DNA of 64,000 nucleotides. It comes from Thioclava atlantica. Its GTDB lineage: Bacteria; Pseudomonadota; Alphaproteobacteria; Rhodobacterales; Rhodobacteraceae. Below are positions 49,000-57,640 of this stretch, in pieces (position 1 is the first letter of the stretch; each line of letters starts with the position of its first letter). Made by a program: the position numbers and the translations under genes. Under the pieces are notes generated by a model. It saw nothing but the letters and a program-made list of their open reading frames with translations. It had not been told where the DNA came from and ran no database searches. The stretch spans positions 1-64,000 of the forward strand of contig NZ_AQRC01000005.1 of assembly GCF_000737065.1 (NCBI RefSeq). The letters run 5' to 3'.

Positions 49000-50001
49000 A
49001 TGAGCGACCCGATCCTGATCCCGCGCCCCGAAGGGCTCTACTGCCCGCAAGGCGATTTCTTCATCGACCCGAGCCGACCCGTCGCGCGCGCGCTGATCAC
49101 GCATGGGCATGCCGATCACGCCCGCGCGGGCCACGGCGCGGTACTCGCGACCCGGCAGACGCTCGAGATCATGGCGATCCGCTATGGCGCGGATTTCGCG
49201 GGGCAGCGGCAGGCCTATGAGGCGCCCCTGCGGCTGGGCGAGGTGACGGTGAGTTTCCACCCCGCGGGCCATGTGCTCGGCTCGGCGCAGATCGCGGTGG
49301 AGGCGGGCGGACAGCGCATCGTCGCCTCAGGCGATTACGCGCGGGTCTCGAACCCGTCCTGCGCGCCCTTCGAGCCGGTCCCCTGCGACATCTTCATCTC
49401 CGAAGCCACCTTCGCGCTGCCGGTCTTCCGCCATCCCGACCCGGCGCAGGAGATGGAGAAGCTCCTGGCCTCGATGCGCGCCGCCCCCGAGCGCCCGCAT
49501 CTGATCGGCGCCTATGCGCTGGGCAAGGCGCAACGGGTGATCATGCTGGCGCGCGAGGCGGGCTATGACGCGCCGATCTACATTCACGGCGCGCTGCAGA
49601 GACTTTGCGACTACCACATCGAGCAAGGCGTGCCCCTGGGCGAGCTGCGTCCTGCGACGATGGACAAGGCCGAGGCGGGGGGCTTGCGCGAGGCGCTGGT
49701 CATCGCGCCGCCCTCGGCTTTCGCCAGTCCCTGGGTGCAGCGCTTCGCCGATCCAGTGATCGGTTTCGCCTCGGGATGGATGCAGATCCGCGCCCGCGCG
49801 CGCCAGAGGGGCGTGGAATTGCCGCTGGTGATCTCGGACCATGTCGACTGGGAAGATCTCACCCGCACCGTCACCGAGATCGACCCGGCCGAACTCTGGA
49901 TCACCCATGGCCGCGAAGAGGCGCTGATGCGATGGGCGGAGCTCGAAGGCCGCCGCGCCCGCCCGCTGCATCTCGTGGGCTATGAGGAGGAGCCGGAATG
50001 A
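49000..50001 (+). CDS. Ligase-associated DNA exonuclease (MBL fold)
   Basis: A 333-residue metallo-beta-lactamase-fold nuclease of the type found beside bacterial ATP-dependent ligases. The metal-binding motif is ITHGHADHARAGH; HPAGHVLGSAQ and SGDYARVSNP are further conserved features of the beta-CASP-like group. It overlaps the ligase start by four bases, so both proteins are made together. In the LHEP cassette this is the exonuclease (E). The helicase and phosphoesterase partners are absent here. Confidence 0.88.
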   Translation: MSDPILIPRPEGLYCPQGDFFIDPSRPVARALITHGHADHARAGHGAVLATRQTLEIMAIRYGADFAGQRQAYEAPLRLGEVTVSFHPAGHVLGSAQIAVEAGGQRIVASGDYARVSNPSCAPFEPVPCDIFISEATFALPVFRHPDPAQEMEKLLASMRAAPERPHLIGAYALGKAQRVIMLAREAGYDAPIYIHGALQRLCDYHIEQGVPLGELRPATMDKAEAGGLREALVIAPPSAFASPWVQRFADPVIGFASGWMQIRARARQRGVELPLVISDHVDWEDLTRTVTEIDPAELWITHGREEALMRWAELEGRRARPLHLVGYEEEPE

Positions 50002-51569
50002 GGGATTTCGCCCGCCTTCTCGAACGGCTCGCCTTCACGCCGGGGCGCAATGCCAAGCTCGATGCGCTGGCCGATTACCTGCGCCACGCCCCCGACCCCG
50101 AGCGCGGCTATGCGCTGGCGGCGCTGACCGGAGAGCTGGACCTGGGCCGCGCGCAACCCGCCGTCCTGCGCGCGATGGTCGGCGAGCGGGTCGATCCAGA
50201 GCTTTTCGCGCTCTCCTATGACTATGTCGGCGATCTGGCCGAGACGATCGCGCTGATCTGGCCGGGCGACGGAGAGCCGGGCGCGCTCGATCTGCCCCAT
50301 GTCGTCGAGACCCTGCAGGACACGCCCAAGATCCGCACCGGCCCGGTGATCGCGGACTGGCTGGACCGGCTCGCACCGTCGGAACGCTATGCGCTCCTGA
50401 AGCTGGCGACGGGCGGGTTGCGGGTCGGCGTCTCGGCGCGGCTCGCGCGGATGGCGCTGGCGCGGCTCGGCGGCCCGTCGCTCGAGGAGATCGAGGAGAT
50501 CTGGCACGGGCTCGCGCCGCCCTATCGCGCGCTTTTCGACTGGATCGAGGGCGGCGAGAAACCCGAACGCGCGGGGCTCGCGCCGTTTCGTCCCGTGATG
50601 CTCTCGACGCCGATCGACCGGGAGGGACTCGACGCGCTCGATCCCGCCGAATTCGCCGCCGAATGGAAATGGGACGGCATCCGGGTGCAGGCCGTGGCCG
50701 AGGGCGGCGAGCGGCGGCTCTATTCGCGCACCGGCGAGGATATCTCGGGGGCCTTTCCCGATATCGTCGCGCATATGGGGTTCGAGGGCGCGCTCGATGG
50801 CGAATTGCTCGTGCGGCGCGGCGACCAGGTGGCGCCCTTCGGCGATCTGCAGAAACGGCTGGGCCGGAAATCGCCGGGCAAGGCGCTGCTGGCCTCGCAC
50901 CCGGCGGCGCTGCGGCTCTATGATGTCCTGCTCTGGGAGGACGAGGATCTGCGCGCCCTGCCCTTCGATACCCGCCGCGAGCGGCTCGAAGCGGCAGTGG
51001 CGGATCTGAACCCCGAGCGCTTCGACGTCTCGGAAGTCCTGCCCTTCGGCGCCTGGGACGATCTGGCCGCCCTGCGCGCGGCGCCGCCGCAGGTGGTGAT
51101 CGAGGGGGTGATGCTCAAGCGCCGCGACACACCCTATATGGCGGGACGACCGAAGGGGCCGTGGTTCAAATGGAAGCGCGATCCGCGCCTGATCGACGCG
51201 GTGGTGCTCTATGCGCAGCGCGGCCACGGCAAGCGCTCGGGATTCTATTCCGATTTCACCTTCGGAGTGTGGGAGGACGAAGCGCTGGTGCCCGTGGGCA
51301 AGGCCTATTCCGGCTTCACCGACGAGGAACTGCGCCGCCTCGACCGGTTCGTGCGCAATCACACGGTCGACCGCTTCGGCCCGGTGCGCGCGCTCTCGCC
51401 CGCTCTGGTGGTCGAGGTGGCCTTCGAAGGCCTCAACCGCTCGACCCGGCACAAATCGGGGGTGGCGATGCGGTTTCCGCGGATCTCGCGGATCCGCTGG
51501 GACAAGCCCGCGGCGGAGGCCGACCGGATCGAGACCCTGCGCGAGATGCTGGACGGGGGCGAGGACTGA
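49998..51569 (+). CDS. ATP-dependent DNA ligase (LHEP type)
   Basis: A 523-residue nucleotidyltransferase ligase. After an N-terminal DNA-binding domain of about 200 residues, the adenylation motif is EWKWDGIRVQ, with the active-site lysine near residue 223. Motif III is FEGALDGELLV, motif IV VIEGVMLKRRD and motif V GPWFKWKRDP; an OB-fold domain ends the protein. It is paired with the exonuclease and probably repairs DNA ends or breaks alongside the NAD-dependent LigA. It is convergent with phaC, with only 15 bp between the stops. Confidence 0.92.
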   Translation: MRDFARLLERLAFTPGRNAKLDALADYLRHAPDPERGYALAALTGELDLGRAQPAVLRAMVGERVDPELFALSYDYVGDLAETIALIWPGDGEPGALDLPHVVETLQDTPKIRTGPVIADWLDRLAPSERYALLKLATGGLRVGVSARLARMALARLGGPSLEEIEEIWHGLAPPYRALFDWIEGGEKPERAGLAPFRPVMLSTPIDREGLDALDPAEFAAEWKWDGIRVQAVAEGGERRLYSRTGEDISGAFPDIVAHMGFEGALDGELLVRRGDQVAPFGDLQKRLGRKSPGKALLASHPAALRLYDVLLWEDEDLRALPFDTRRERLEAAVADLNPERFDVSEVLPFGAWDDLAALRAAPPQVVIEGVMLKRRDTPYMAGRPKGPWFKWKRDPRLIDAVVLYAQRGHGKRSGFYSDFTFGVWEDEALVPVGKAYSGFTDEELRRLDRFVRNHTVDRFGPVRALSPALVVEVAFEGLNRSTRHKSGVAMRFPRISRIRWDKPAAEADRIETLREMLDGGED

Positions 51570-51584
51570 AAGGAGTGCGCGCCC

Positions 51585-53384
51585 TCAGCGCTCGAGTACA
51601 TACGCCCCCGGAGCCTCGGCACACGCGCGGTATTTCCGTCCCTTGCCCATCGGCGGAGGTGCGATCTTCTCGCCCTCGCCGCGTTTCTCCAGCCATTTTG
51701 CCCAGCGGAGCCACCACGAGCCGGACCTGACCGGATTGGCCGCCGCCCAGTCCTCCGGGCCCGGATGGGTCATGCCGGGGCGATGCTCCATCAGCCGGTA
51801 CTTTGCGCGCGGCTCATCGGGCGGCGAGACTATCCCGGTATTGTGCCCGCCCGAGACCAGCGCGAAGGTCACCTCGCCCGGCAGCGCCCAGGTGAGCTTG
51901 TAGACCGAATGCCACGGCGCAATGTGATCCGCCTCGGTCGCGACCGCGAAGACGGGCACCGAGATATCCTGCAGGAAGACCGGTGCCCCGCCCGCCTCCA
52001 TCCGCCCCTCGGCGAGGTCGTTTTCAAGAAACATCCGGCGCAGATATTCGGAATGCATCCGATAGGGCATCCGCGTCGCGTCATGGCTCCACGACGCCAT
52101 CGCGCCATCGGTCTCGCGCTCGCCCATCAGATAGGCGCGGACCATATGCGACCAGACGAGGTCCTTCGATTTCAGCATCGAGAAGGTGCCCGCCATCGCC
52201 GTCTTGTCGAGATAGCCCTCCTCCCACATCATGTCCTCGATCAGCGCAAGCTGATCCTCGTTGGTGAACAGGCTCAGCTCCCCGGCTTCGGTGAAATCGA
52301 CCTGGGCGGCCAGCATCGTGATCGAGGCGAGGCGGTCATCGCCATCGCGCGCCATCGCGGCCGCCGCCACCGCCAGAAGCGTGCCGCCGAGGCAATAGCC
52401 GAGCCCGTGGATCTTCTGCGCGCCGGTGATCGCGCTCACCGCGTCGAGCGCCTCCATCACGCCGAGCTTGCGGTAATCGTCGAAACCGAGGCAGCGGTGG
52501 TCCTCGCCCGGGTTCTTCCACGAGATCGCGAAGACGGTGAATCCCTGCCCGACCAGCCAGCCGATCAGCGAGTTCGTCCGCTCGAGATCGAGGATGTAAT
52601 ATTTCATGATCCAGGCGGGCACGATCAGCAACGGCACAGGATGCACCCGATCGGTCGCGGGCGCATATTGGATCAGCTCGATCAGGTCGTTGCGAAACAC
52701 CACCTTGCCCGGGGTCAGCGCCACGTCCCGTCCGGGGATCAGCGTCGGCTCGGGCTCCTCGCCTCCCTGCAGCAGCTTCGCCATATCTTCGGCGAAATAG
52801 CTCCAGCCGCGGATCAGGTTGGCCCCGTGTTCCTCCGTCGTTCGCGCCATCACCTGAGGATTGGTCGCGAGGAAGTTGCTCGGCGAGACCATGTCGAGCC
52901 ATTGCCGCGCGAAGAATTCCATCATCTGTTCGTGCCGGTCCTCGACGCCGCGCACGCCGGTAGTGGCGTTGTGCCACCATTGCTGCGCGTGCAGGAAGCT
53001 CTGCGCATAGAACGCATAGGGAAAGCGCTCCCATTCGGGCGCCTTGAAGCGGCGATCCTGCGGCAACGGGTCGAGCGGGCGCGCGCCCGGATCGTCCTCG
53101 GCATGGGGCGTCATCGCGCGCATCAGATGCGTCGCTTTGCGCGCGGCCTTCCAGGCGAGCTCGGCCTGCTTGCCGGGGCTGAGCGCCAGATGCGCCGCCC
53201 AGTCGGCCCAGGCGAGCCCGAGCGCAACCGGCGAGAGCCCACCCTCGGCGCGTCCAAGGACGGCATGCGAGATCCGGTCGAGCCGCTCGAACGCGGCCAC
53301 CGCGGCATCGCGTGCCTCATCCGCGTCCGGCGCCCCGGGCGCAGCTCCGGAACAGTCCCGACTTGCGATATGTCCGTCCGCCAT
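51585..53384 (-). CDS. phaC: Class I polyhydroxyalkanoate synthase
   Basis: PhaC polymerises hydroxyacyl-CoA into storage polyester. The 599-residue protein starts at ATG 53384 (MADGHIASRD) after GGGGAGAAACG. The lipase-like box GLGYCLGGTLLAV carries the nucleophile cysteine near residue 328; the catalytic aspartate is in TEADHIAPWHSVYKL and the histidine in VSGGHNTGIVSPP. The length fits class I enzymes. No phaA, phaB, phaR or phaZ gene is adjacent. The upstream region (53385-53762) shows no gene. Confidence 0.95.
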   Translation of the reverse strand: MADGHIASRDCSGAAPGAPDADEARDAAVAAFERLDRISHAVLGRAEGGLSPVALGLAWADWAAHLALSPGKQAELAWKAARKATHLMRAMTPHAEDDPGARPLDPLPQDRRFKAPEWERFPYAFYAQSFLHAQQWWHNATTGVRGVEDRHEQMMEFFARQWLDMVSPSNFLATNPQVMARTTEEHGANLIRGWSYFAEDMAKLLQGGEEPEPTLIPGRDVALTPGKVVFRNDLIELIQYAPATDRVHPVPLLIVPAWIMKYYILDLERTNSLIGWLVGQGFTVFAISWKNPGEDHRCLGFDDYRKLGVMEALDAVSAITGAQKIHGLGYCLGGTLLAVAAAAMARDGDDRLASITMLAAQVDFTEAGELSLFTNEDQLALIEDMMWEEGYLDKTAMAGTFSMLKSKDLVWSHMVRAYLMGERETDGAMASWSHDATRMPYRMHSEYLRRMFLENDLAEGRMEAGGAPVFLQDISVPVFAVATEADHIAPWHSVYKLTWALPGEVTFALVSGGHNTGIVSPPDEPRAKYRLMEHRPGMTHPGPEDWAAANPVRSGSWWLRWAKWLEKRGEGEKIAPPPMGKGRKYRACAEAPGAYVLER

Positions 53385-53762
53385 CGTTTCTCCCCTCGAT
53401 GCCCCGAGAACCCCGGATTGCTGCCGCTCTCGCGCGGTCCCTATGCTCGCATATCCGTGCGAAACTCCGATGAAACCGGCGCAGCCGCCCCATATCTGCA
53501 TATCTTACGGCAAAAGCGCCCCTCTTCACATCGCCGCGAGAGAGAAGAAAGTTCGGAACCGATGCCTTCATGCAGCAGTTCGACCCTCAGACATGGCGCA
53601 GACGGAAAAGGAAACCTTGCGATGATCAGGCCCGGATCCTCGAAACCGCCTTCCCACCGCGCGACCCGGCTCTCTCTCACGGGGCGCGCGCGCGGGGCTT
53701 CGGGCGGCAAGGGACCTCTCTGACCCATCCCGACGCGGCCATGCGTCTGTGCAGATACGGTT
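53385..53762. other. Intergenic region upstream of phaC without a recognisable gene
   Basis: This part of a 609-bp gap holds no convincing coding region; the frames that cross it lack ribosome sites and family likeness. It should contain the phaC promoter. CATATC occurs three times (53450, 53491, 53499), which may or may not be meaningful. No clear promoter for the downstream RNA candidate is visible. Confidence 0.55.
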
Positions 53763-53906
53763 GGTCGGGTGTTCTCTCTCCCTTCCCCTCACCCCGGCCC
53801 GACCTGCCGTTTCCGCCTGCTTCCGGACCTTTTTCGGTTCTGTCTCTCGGTCCGGAAGCTGGGTTTCACTCCCAACTCCCCGCCCCCTTTCAAGGGGCGG
53901 GGTTTT
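53763..53906 (+). ncRNA. Candidate small RNA: three hairpins ending in an intrinsic terminator
   Basis: Three inverted repeats follow one another: GGTCGGG / CCCGACC (53763-53769 with 53798-53804), GCTTCCGGACC / GGTCCGGAAGC (53819-53829 with 53849-53859, a perfect 11-bp stem), and CCCCGCCCC / GGGGCGGGG (53878-53886 with 53894-53902) followed by TTTTGTCT. The first two loops are strongly C/U-rich (CTCTCTCCCTTCCCCTC and TTTTTCGGTTCTGTCTCTC), as in small RNAs that pair with Shine-Dalgarno sequences. No good promoter is visible just upstream, so the 5' end is uncertain. Alternatively it is a leader element of the exporter gene that starts 88 bases after the T-run. Confidence 0.5.
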
Positions 53907-53956
53907 GTCTGTCGCGCCCCCGGCCCCGCACCCGCGAGAACGACGACACCACGGGG

Positions 53957-53984
53957 ATGACAGGCGGCGTTTTCGTTCTAGCTA
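53957..53984 (+). promoter_or_regulatory. Candidate promoter of the DHA2 exporter (leaderless transcript)
   Basis: ATGACA (53957-53962) and TAGCTA (53979-53984) are 16 bases apart. The predicted start is only two or three bases before the ATG at 53994, which also lacks any Shine-Dalgarno sequence. Both facts fit a leaderless mRNA. Confidence 0.4.
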
Positions 53985-53993
53985 TCCCCGGTC

Positions 53994-55508
53994 ATGCTGA
54001 ACCGGATCCGTGAGAATATCCTGCCCCTGACGGTGGCGCTCGCCTTCCTGATGGAACTGATCGACGCCACCGTGCTCGCGACGGCGATCCCGGTCGTCGC
54101 GCGCGATCTTGGTGTGCCGGTGCTGTCGCTGAAGATGGCGATGGCGACCTATCTGATCTCGCTCGCGGCGCTCGTGCCGATCTCGGGCTGGATCGCCGAC
54201 CGGTTCGGGGCACGGCGGATCTTCGTGCTCGCGATGGCGATCTTTCTCGTGGCTTCGCTGCTCTGCGCGGTGCAGACGACCCTCACGGGGCTGGTGCTCG
54301 CCCGCGCGCTCCAGGGCGTGGGGGCCGCGATGATGTCGCCGGTGGGGCGGCTGATCGTGCTGCGCAATACCGAGAAATCCGAGATGACGCGCGCCATGGT
54401 CTATGTGATCATGCCGGCGCTGATAGGCCCCGCGATCGGCCCCTTCGTCGGCGCCACGGTCACCACCTTCTTCGGCTGGCGCGCGATCTTCCTGATGAAC
54501 CTGCCCTTCGGCGCGCTGGCGATCTGGCTGACCTTCCGCAACATGCCGAAAGAGGGGCCGACCGAGGCCAAGCCCTTCGACCTGCCGGGGTTCCTGCTCT
54601 CGGCGCTCGGGCTCGCCGCGGCCATGACCGGCTTCTCGGCGCTTGGCGAGCATATCCTGCCCTGGCAGCTCGCCGCGGCGCTGAGCCTCGGCGGCCTCGG
54701 ACTTCTCGCGGCCTATTGGGTCCATGCGGGCAAGCGCCGCGACCCGCTGCTCGACCCGCGCCTGTTTCGCCATCGGACCTTCGACGTCAGCGTCACGGGT
54801 GGGCTGATCTTCCGGCTCTCGAACGGGGCGATCTCGCTCTTGCTGCCGCTCTTCTTCCAGCTCGGGCTCGGGGCCACGGTGATGCTCTCGGGCGCGCTTA
54901 CCGGGCTCAACGCAGTAGGGGCGGTCGCGATGCGCGGCCTGGCGCCGCGGATGCTCGACCGGTTCGGCTTCAAATGGGTGATGGTGAGCGCGGCGCTGCT
55001 GCGCGGGATCACGATCTTCGGCTTCGCCACGGTCACCAGCCTCACCGACTGGCAGCTCGTGCCGCTCCTGCTGATCGGTGGCGCGGCGCAATCGGTGGTC
55101 TTCACCGCCGTCAACTCGATCGCCTTCGCCGATCTCGAGGGGCACGAGATGAGCGCGGGCACGGCCTTCACGGCGATGAGCCGGCAGGTCTCGCTCGCGC
55201 TCGGGATCGCGCTGGCGGGTGTGGTGCTCGAACTGACGGCCGGGGCCGCCGCGACGACCGCCGGGACCGAGATGATGCCGGTCGGCGCGTTCCTGGCCAG
55301 CTTCCTCATCGCCGGGCTCACCGGCCCGCTCTCGGCGCTCTATTTCCTGCGCCTGCGTCCCGGAGATGCCGACGCGTTGCGGCGCAAGCGCCGTCCCGTC
55401 GAGGGGATCGGCAGCTCGCGCGAGCCCTACCGCCCGCCGCAGCCCGCCCCTTCGCAACCCACCTGTCCCGGGGCCATACGGCCTGCGAGGCGGGACGCCG
55501 CGGAATAG
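53994..55508 (+). CDS. MFS exporter, DHA2 (EmrB/QacA-like) family
   Basis: A 504-residue drug:proton antiporter-like protein with about 13-14 hydrophobic segments. It opens LPLTVALAFLMELIDATVLA, the TM1 pattern of the DHA2 group. Motif A is GWIADRFGARRIFVLAM and the antiporter-type motif region is QGVGAAMMSPVGRLIVL. No EmrA-type fusion protein gene is adjacent. The start ATG has no ribosome site. Substrate unknown. Confidence 0.85.
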   Translation: MLNRIRENILPLTVALAFLMELIDATVLATAIPVVARDLGVPVLSLKMAMATYLISLAALVPISGWIADRFGARRIFVLAMAIFLVASLLCAVQTTLTGLVLARALQGVGAAMMSPVGRLIVLRNTEKSEMTRAMVYVIMPALIGPAIGPFVGATVTTFFGWRAIFLMNLPFGALAIWLTFRNMPKEGPTEAKPFDLPGFLLSALGLAAAMTGFSALGEHILPWQLAAALSLGGLGLLAAYWVHAGKRRDPLLDPRLFRHRTFDVSVTGGLIFRLSNGAISLLLPLFFQLGLGATVMLSGALTGLNAVGAVAMRGLAPRMLDRFGFKWVMVSAALLRGITIFGFATVTSLTDWQLVPLLLIGGAAQSVVFTAVNSIAFADLEGHEMSAGTAFTAMSRQVSLALGIALAGVVLELTAGAAATTAGTEMMPVGAFLASFLIAGLTGPLSALYFLRLRPGDADALRRKRRPVEGIGSSREPYRPPQPAPSQPTCPGAIRPARRDAAE

Positions 55509-55558
55509 GGACGAAATCGGGGGATGCAGGCGCGTGCGGGCCGGTGTAGCGTGGCGCC

Positions 55559-56044
55559 ATGCTCAAGCTCGACCCTCGCGATATCGAAATCCTGCGCGTG
55601 CTGGCCCGCGAAGGCCGGATCACGAAAGCGGCGCTGGCAGAGAAGATCAACCTCTCGCCCACCCCCGCCTGGGAACGGCTGAAGAAACTGGAAAAGGCCG
55701 GGCTGATCTCGGGTTACCGTGCGGAGTTCAACCTGCGCAAACTCGGGCCGCATGTGACGCTTTTCGTCGCGGCCGAGCTTTCCGATCACACCGCGGCCAG
55801 TTTCCAGACCTTCGAGCGCTCGCTCGATCAGCATCCCGAGGTGGTGGGCTGCTGGGCGCTCGGCGGCGGGTTCGATTACCTGATGCAGATCGTCACCCGC
55901 GACATCGACGCCTATCAGCGGCTCATCGACTCGATGCTCGATGCGCGGATCGGGATCGCGCGCTATTTCACCTATATCGTGACGAAAGAGGTGAAATCGG
56001 CAGCCATGCCGCCCTTCGAGATGCTGGCAGGCCATTTGGACTAG
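55559..56044 (+). CDS. Lrp/AsnC family transcriptional regulator
   Basis: A 161-residue feast/famine regulator. The N-terminal helix-turn-helix is LDPRDIEILRVLAREGRITK with NLSPTPAWERLKKLEKAGLI; the C-terminal RAM domain (HPEVVGCWALGGGFDYLMQI) binds amino acids. It is followed on the same strand by an aldehyde dehydrogenase and an aminotransferase gene, the asnC-ssd-atf order described at the end of ectoine catabolic clusters in Ruegeria. The ligand here is unknown. Confidence 0.92.
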   Translation: MLKLDPRDIEILRVLAREGRITKAALAEKINLSPTPAWERLKKLEKAGLISGYRAEFNLRKLGPHVTLFVAAELSDHTAASFQTFERSLDQHPEVVGCWALGGGFDYLMQIVTRDIDAYQRLIDSMLDARIGIARYFTYIVTKEVKSAAMPPFEMLAGHLD

Positions 56045-56147
56045 AGCCCCCCGGAATTTCAGCCCGGATCGCGGCGGGCGGCAGGCCATTTGGACCGAAC
56101 CTTTGCGCGCGCGGTGCGAGGATGGCGGTATCAAGGAGGTCCGTCCC

Positions 56148-57623
56148 ATGCTCGATACCGCACTCTCCGCCCGCCCCGACATCTCCGACAAGCGCCTGCT
56201 GCGCTGCTTTTCCTATGTGAACGGCCGCTGGATCGCCGGCGACGACCGCGCGATCATTCCCGTCACCAACCCCGCCAATGGCGAGCGTCTGGGCGACGTC
56301 ACCGCGCTCGGCCGGGCCCAGTCGCGCGCCGCGATCGACGCCGCGCAGACCGCCTTCGCGCAGTGGTCGATGACCTTGCCGCAAGAGCGCTCGACCCTGC
56401 TGCGCCGCTGGTTCGATCTGGTGATGGACGCCCGCGACGATCTGGCGCGGATCATGGTGCTCGAACAGGGCAAGCCGCTGTCGGAGGCGCGCGGAGAGAT
56501 CGACTATGCCGCGAGCTTCATCGAATATTACGCCGAGGAGGCCAAGCGTCCCAATATCGAGGGCGTCACCTCGCACCTGCCCGATGCCGAGGTCGAGCTG
56601 TGGCTCGAACCTGTCGGCGTGGTGGGGCTGATCACGCCCTGGAACTTCCCCTCGGCGATGCTGACGCGCAAGGCGGCGGCCGCCCTCGCCGCGGGCTGTA
56701 CGGTGCTCGCGCATCCCTCCCATGAGACGCCCTTCTCGGCGCTCGCGCTGGCGGAGCTGGCCGAACGCGCAGGGCTGCCGCCGGGCGTCTTCAACGTGCT
56801 CACCGGTCACGCGCCGGAAATCGTCGAGCCGTGGACCGAAGATCCCCGGGTGCGCGCGCTCTCCTTCACCGGCTCGACCGAGGTGGGCCGCCTGCTCTAT
56901 CGCCAGTCCGCCCGGACCGTGAAGCGGCTCGTTCTCGAACTGGGCGGCCACGCCCCCGTCATCGTGTTTCGCGGCGCCGACCTCGACCGCGCGGTGGCCG
57001 AGACGATCAAGGCGAAATTCGCAACCTCCGGTCAGGATTGTCTCGGCGCGAACCGCATCTATGTCGAGCGGCCCGTCTACGAGGAGTTCTGCCGCCGTTT
57101 CATCGAGGCGACGCAGGCGCTCGGTGTCGGTGCGGGGCTCGAGGATCCCGATATCGGTCCGCTGATGAATGAAGGCGCCGTGGCCAAGCAGGAAGAGCAT
57201 GTGGCCGATGCGCTGGCAAAGGGCGCAAGGCTCGCCTGCGGCGGCAAGCGACTCGATCGCGGACCGCTCTTCTTCGCGCCGACCGTGCTGACCGATGTCC
57301 CCGACGACGCCAAGATCATGCGCGAGGAAACCTTCGGCCCCGTCGCGCCGATCACCGTCTTCGACACCGAAGAGGAGGTCTTCGCCCGCGCCAATGCGAC
57401 CGAATACGGGCTCGTCGCCTATGTGCACAGCCAGAACCCCAAGCGCATCTACCGCGCCACCCGCGCGCTGCAATTCGGCATGGTCGCGGTCAACCGCACC
57501 AAGGTCACCGGCGCGCCGATCCCCTTCGGCGGTATGAAGCAATCGGGGCTCGGCCGCGAGGGCTCGCGCCGCGGAATGGAAGAATTCATGGAAATCAAGT
57601 ATGTCTGCCGCGACTGGGCATGA
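56148..57623 (+). CDS. NAD(P)-dependent aldehyde dehydrogenase (semialdehyde dehydrogenase-like)
   Basis: A 491-residue dehydrogenase of the succinate/aspartate-semialdehyde group. ATG 56148 follows AAGGAGGT. PWNFPSAMLTRKAAAAL is the cofactor motif, the catalytic glutamate is in LELGGHAPV, and the catalytic cysteine is in TSGQDCLGANR (about residue 297). The lysine that normally contacts the adenosine ribose (motif KPAxxTP) is replaced by histidine: LAHPSHETPFSAL, His189. It overlaps no gene and lies 17 bp before the aminotransferase gene. Confidence 0.9.
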   Translation: MLDTALSARPDISDKRLLRCFSYVNGRWIAGDDRAIIPVTNPANGERLGDVTALGRAQSRAAIDAAQTAFAQWSMTLPQERSTLLRRWFDLVMDARDDLARIMVLEQGKPLSEARGEIDYAASFIEYYAEEAKRPNIEGVTSHLPDAEVELWLEPVGVVGLITPWNFPSAMLTRKAAAALAAGCTVLAHPSHETPFSALALAELAERAGLPPGVFNVLTGHAPEIVEPWTEDPRVRALSFTGSTEVGRLLYRQSARTVKRLVLELGGHAPVIVFRGADLDRAVAETIKAKFATSGQDCLGANRIYVERPVYEEFCRRFIEATQALGVGAGLEDPDIGPLMNEGAVAKQEEHVADALAKGARLACGGKRLDRGPLFFAPTVLTDVPDDAKIMREETFGPVAPITVFDTEEEVFARANATEYGLVAYVHSQNPKRIYRATRALQFGMVAVNRTKVTGAPIPFGGMKQSGLGREGSRRGMEEFMEIKYVCRDWA

Positions 57624-57640
57624 CAGGGAAAGGAGACCAG

